Positions 59,186-64,000 of a stretch of DNA of 64,000 bases are shown here, piece after piece; position 1 is the stretch's first letter; each line of letters starts with the position of its first letter. The notes under the pieces were generated by a model. The model was not told where the DNA came from, ran no database searches, and worked only from the letters and a program-made list of their open reading frames with translations. The translations under genes were made by a program, and so were the position numbers. Origin of the DNA: Paguma larvata (taxonomy: Eukaryota; Chordata; Mammalia; Carnivora; Viverridae); assembly GCA_030068075.1 (NCBI GenBank), contig CM057843.1, positions 13,534,001 through 13,598,000 of the forward strand, written 5' to 3'.

Positions 59186-62100
59186 TTCCACTGCCTCACT
59201 CTGCAGCCGTGCCGGGGGCTCCCAGTGCTGAAGCCCCGTGGCAGCCCCGGGAGGTGCGGGCGTCGCGGCCGGGCAGACCAGCTCGGAGGGGCCGGGCCGG
59301 TTCGTATGTCCTCACCCAGCCCCGTACCTGTCTGGTTTTGGAGCCTCACGGAGCGGTTTCTTTGGCAAGCTCTCACCTCCCTGTCCAGGGCCGCGGAAGT
59401 AAACTCTAAGACCTGCATCTGCCTAGATGCCAACGACGGGGACCCGGGGGGACCCCGGCTGGGGCGGCTGGGAGGAAGCGTGTGTGGGCTGGTAAGGGTT
59501 TTTGTGTTTGCAAAACTGTGTTAAAATAATTACCCAGATTGCTCTGAGGAAAGGGTTCGTTTCTTTTTTCCTCTAATGCTGAAGCTCTCCACGTTGGTTC
59601 TGTAAACATGACACACGAGAATCAGGGACTAAAAAAAAAAAAAGGCTCTGGTTAATGCTGTTAAAACGTGATCACATTCACGCAGAAGAACTTGTTGGTC
59701 TTAAAACAGTTACATAAATAAAAATATAAAGTGTCTTCTCCCTCAGTAGGCAGTTAACATACGACTTGGAGCAAATGGGTCATTTTTCTGGTCTTAACAG
59801 CGAAGTGGAGGTTGGGGTGTGATCACTTTCCCAAGGCTTAAAAGTTGCCCGCAGCTCCCAAGCCCAGGAGTGGGAAACAGCTATGTGTCAGGACCTGCCC
59901 TGCGCTCCCCGGAGGCCCCGGAGGTTTGGACTCAAATTTGTTGTTCCGTAAGCGCTCGGAGGCCGAGGTGAATAAATCCTCAGAGCTGGAAGCCGGCCAT
60001 TCAGAGTCCGCCCCCTGCCCGTCCTGCCTCCCTCCCCAGAGAGTCCTAGCAGGGGAGGAATGCCGACAGGCCAGAGAGTCGCATTTTTACTCGAAGGTGA
60101 CTTCTCCGCGGGCGCCTGCTCGATACCCAGTGGCGTCCTGGGTTTCCAGCGTTTGGGAAACATATGATGAGGGGGTAACCCTGTGCCCCTTCACGGGGGC
60201 GGTCCAGTTGATGGAGAAGCACGGGGATCAGACCGAGGACCCGTCTGTGACGTTAGGGCCGAATATTCGAGGTCACTGTCCACCTGGAAAATCTGCAACG
60301 TGTAGCCTCTTGTCAAACCGACGGGCGTGAGCGCGATGCCACGCGTCTTGCCACCAACCGAGAAGACAAAAGTTTTGTGAGATAACAGAAGCTGGTGGTT
60401 TGCTGAGCTGTGACTTTGGCTCTTTGTTAGGACATCAAGGATGCAGAAAAATCTAGAGGAGTCAGGGAAGCCGTCGGGGAGACGGTAGGATTGGAGGTGG
60501 ACCTCAAAGGACAGGAGACAGTGTCCGGGTACCGAGGACAGAGGGGAAGGCATTTCGGCTTGAGGGAACATCAGGGGGCAAAGGTTGGGGTGCGCTTGGG
60601 CTGGGGCCCCACGTGGGGCGTGCGCAGCACCCCGCGGACACAGAAGCAGCTCTGCCCGGGGGATGTTGGCCACCGGCTGTGATGGGGCCGCGGCCTTGGG
60701 ATGTGTGGTGTGGGCAGCAGGGTGCACAAGTGTTTGGGGAGGGGCCCTGTGGCAGGTCGGTGAGACGAGATAGGTCCCAGTTCCGGCAACAGCACGAGGG
60801 TGCGTGTCAGAGCGAAGGGAGGTCCTGGAGTCCGGTTCTGTTTGGGGAGAGGCGGGCACCCCGGGGGGGGCCGTGTGCTGGCTGGGAAGAGTGGGTGGGA
60901 CACCCTGAGAGCCTGCGGTTTTTATCCTGGGCTGCACCTGCAGGTCACATGGCCTGGACAGCTTTTTAAAAATGCCTGCGATGGGGCCCCGCCCCAGACC
61001 ACGGAGGGAAAGCCGGTGTTTTTTTTAGAAGCGCCCCAGATGATTCTCATGGTTCGCGTGGGCCGACAAGATGAGCTGTGTGCTCAGGGGGGCCTCCGGG
61101 CGCCTCGGGAATTAGAAGGTGGGAGCAGCTTGGAGCACGAGGAGAGCAAGGCGCCCGTGCAGTAATGAGAGACGAGGTGCGGGGCTGCAGCCACTGCGGG
61201 CGACCGAGGACTCAGCTTGAGGAAGGCGGGCCAGGGAGAGAGGACCCCGGGAGGCTGGGACTTGTCTTTGAGCTGCTTTGCCCAAGGGGGCTGGTCGAGC
61301 AGAGAGTGTAAACCGGGTGAGGGCCGGAGAAGAGACCGTGCCCCACCTGTTCCGCAGGGCTCCTTCCGCCTGATTTTCAGCCAGGGCTCTGGAGCAGCAC
61401 GGCGGTTCTCACCTGGCCGTTTCAGCCCGCAAGCCCCATTCCTTCCTACGCCCCTGCCGGTGATGACTGCAGCGAACGCCACTTGTAAAACTCAAAACTC
61501 TCCTATTAAAGATGGTTGTAATTTAGGGTACCTAATTGAGGGAGACTCACTTTCTTAGGCGAAGATTTCTAGGAGAGAGGTTGTCCCTGGTGCACTGCAT
61601 GCGTGTCACAGTATCATCATGTTTTCAGAAAAAGTTAGTTTACGGTCCCATTAATTCACTCTTTCGTGTTTATTGAGCACATATGTGCTGTGGCCTGTAG
61701 GTTGGGAATAGATGGATGGAGGAAGAGATGGAAGTTCCTGTGCTCAAGTAGCTGATGGTACTGTACTCAGTAGCCTGGGAGGGAGAAGTGTCAAAGGTGG
61801 CATCAGATACTGACAGTGAGTCTGAAGGCTTCAAGGGCAATGATGGGTAAGTAGAGTCTTGCAGGGAAAGGGGGGGCTCCGGGGGACACAGGAGAGGCCT
61901 CCGGGCCAGAGAGCAGGGCTGTGCCGAGGCGAGGCCTGAAGGCGCAGGTGTGAGCTGGCGCTGAGCTGAGCGAGGACGGTGGGGAGGAGGAGGGGCTGCT
62001 TAGTGCGCGCTGAGTCGGGACGTGGCTTTCACACAATCTTTTGGTGGTGAGTGGGCAGCGCCCTGGGTCCTCCACTCTGCGTCTGATCGCAGCAGCTCTG

Positions 62101-62463
62101 CTCCGCTCTGCACGTGGGAAACTAAAAAGCTCATTTGAAAAGTGTTCCTCAGCTGTTTCAAAAAAAAAAAACAACAAAAAAAAACCCAAAGTGATCTCAT
62201 TGCTGTCGGTGCTGGGGAGTCGCTGTGAGCAAGAGAGTGCCCTGTGGGTGGCTGGGAGGGAGGGCCTGGAGGCTTCCCCAGGGAGCTGAGAAGCCCTCAC
62301 CGCTTGCTTTTTGCAGGAGAAGGCAGAGTTGAGACAGCTTCTCACCTCTTCCACCCTCTGCTGCCGCCACACTCTCGGGCCCCAGGGCGAGGTCTGGGCC
62401 TTGTGCTGGCGCTGTGGCTAGCAGGTCCTTTGGGGACGGAGCTCCTTACAAATAGCTCTGTTG

Positions 62464-62554
62464 TTTTTTTTTTTAATTTTTCTGTTTCTTTTTGAACTCA
62501 TGACCCCAAGAGCAGGAGTTGCATGTTCAACCCCCTGAGCCAGCTGGGTGCCCC
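62464..62554 (-). mobile_element. Short-form can-SINE, minus
   Basis: T-rich tail, 'tttgaactcatgaccccaagagc', head 'agccagctgggtgcccc'. The only SINE recognised between 50.3 and 64 kb. Confidence 0.85.
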
Positions 62555-64000
62555 AAGGAGCTGTGTTTTCCAGAAATCCCTGGAGAATTTTATGAGCAGG
62601 TCGTAAAGGTAAGGGACCTAGCAGTTAACCCTGGGATGCGTGTCCGAGAGATCACGTGCCGGGCACCCCGTGGCCCGGCCCTCAACTCTCCTTAGAGGAG
62701 ATGAGACGAAAGTGGCCCACAGGCCGCAGGCAGCCCACGGATGTGTTTCATTTGGGCTGGGCTGTGCCTTTTGAAGGAATTAACAATTGGCCACAAATTA
62801 CGACAAATGCAGTGGCTTAGGGCAACCGTCGTGTGGGTTAGAGTTCTAGCACTGGTCTCTGAGGGCTAAAATCACGGTGTAGCCAGGACTGCGTCCCTTC
62901 CTGGAGGCCGTATGGGAAGCTCCGTTGTGTTACCCGGCTTCTGGAGGCTGTCCACATCCCTCGGTTTGCGGCCCCTTCAAAGCCAGCAACACCTAGTCCT
63001 GTCCCCATGCCGCATCATTCGGACGGGGACCTTTCTGCCTCCCACTTCCACTTTCAAGGATCCTTGCTCTTAGAAGGATACTTCAGGGTCCTCCCTACTT
63101 TGAGGTCAGCTGTTTAGAAACCTTCGTCTCCTCGGCTACCTTAACCCCCTCTGCCGTGTGACCGGGATTGGGACGTGGCCGTCGTTGGGAAGCCAGTGTT
63201 CTGTCTAGCACAGTTGCCAACGTGAAAATCAGGAGATCTTACATAGCCATCCAGACTTGCAGCTTCATTGACAAATCAGAACTCTTGGCAGCCAGGGGCC
63301 TGCACCGTTGCCTGGCAACAGTGGGTCAGCGCCAGTGTCGGCGCCATCTCTGGATGGGGCTTCGCGTGCCAGCTCGCTGCAGCCCTTGCCCCTCCCATGA
63401 TGCCTGCTGGTTTCCCTTCATCGCCCAGGCCCTGCTCTGGAGACCCAGGACCTAACACGGTCAGTCACGGCAGCCTCTCCCGTTCAGGGTGCTGGGGCTT
63501 GCCAGCCTCCCTGTTCGATGCCCTCCTCCCTGCCCTCGCGCTCTCCCCTCCCTGCTTTAGACACTGGTCTCCCACCCTCCTGTGCCTGGCACACACTCGC
63601 ACCTCCTCTCCGTTCCCCCCTCGCCCTGACCCAGGCCTCTACATTCCAGAGCCTCTCTGATGCTATTTTAGGTGGGCATTGTTTGTATGATAACCCCTTG
63701 TCTCCTGTCCGCTCCTTTCCTGGCACCCAACACTGGTACATTCTGGTACCTTCCATTTGATGTCTTGCATTGGCCTTTGTGAGAAGCAAGTCTTTATAAT
63801 GCACCTTAAGAGTAGAATCCGTCGGAAGTCAGGGTCACACAGCAAACGTTTAGTTGAGCCTCTACTATAAGCCATGTACTTTCCTAGATACTGGTGGTAG
63901 GGACACCTGCCTTGCCTCCCACCCTCCGTCTCGTTCTCCAAGAGGGAGGAGGAGAGACAAGTGGATACGCGATTGCAGTGGGAACCTCCTCTTGCATCTC

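Larger units (their letters stand above)
53616..64000 (+). other. EPN2: EPN2 intron 1 (5' part)
   Basis: From the exon 1 donor to the window edge no further exon with convincing splice sites and coding sequence is seen. The first 850 bases are still CpG island. The rest holds MIR fragments, one short SINE at 62.46 kb, small microsatellites and long stretches without a recognised repeat (54.9-57.2, 57.35-58.9, 59.2-62.4 and 62.6-64.0 kb). The open frames here are short and carry no recognisable domain. Confidence 0.6.

Overview
This window is mammalian nuclear DNA from a carnivore, most likely a cat (Felidae). The clearest evidence is about 44 copies of a tRNA-derived can-SINE with the felid-type head (GGGCGCCTGGGTGGCTCAG, then the pol III B-box-like GTTCGAGCCCC), a CT-rich body and an AAATAAA-type tail. 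L1, L2, MIR and class I endogenous retrovirus relics are also present. Nothing suggests a bacterial, phage or plasmid origin, so operons, ribosome binding sites and CRISPR arrays do not apply.

Only two genes are supported. On the minus strand at the left edge is the 5' part of GRAP (GRB2-related adaptor protein). Coding exon 1 (8855-8932) and exon 2 (458-555) are joined by intron 1 (556-8854) with GT/AG boundaries and together encode residues 1-58 of the N-terminal SH3 domain. The remaining exons lie to the left of the window. At 53.1-54.5 kb is a large CpG island. By position, orientation and the known GRAP-EPN2 gene order in mammals, it is most likely the promoter and non-coding first exon of EPN2 (epsin 2, plus strand). 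The rest of the window would then be EPN2 intron 1. No EPN2 coding exon is visible, so this name rests on synteny.

Layout: 1-9.1 kb, GRAP exons 2 and 1, with an intron holding SINEs, an L2 and a GGAA microsatellite. 9.0-9.3 kb, GRAP promoter region with ETS-like and NF-kB-like sites. 9.3-14.9 kb, intergenic SINEs, a small minisatellite and a decayed gammaretrovirus-like pol relic. 14.7-28.6 kb, an old L1 split by a near-full-length younger L1 (about 16.93-22.86 kb), which carries an intact-looking but shortened ORF1 and a broken ORF2; the old L1 is also peppered with SINEs. 28.6-53 kb, intergenic MIR/SINE DNA with an 89-bp minisatellite, a probable solo LTR and several CTCF-like motifs. 53.1-64 kb, EPN2 CpG island and intron 1, almost free of SINEs.

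The two genes are divergently transcribed (GRAP leftward, EPN2 rightward) from starts about 44 kb apart. GRAP is a haematopoietic signalling adaptor and EPN2 an endocytic clathrin adaptor, so they share an interval, not a pathway. I found no convincing undescribed protein-coding system. The more interesting leads are regulatory motifs and the nested repeat architecture.
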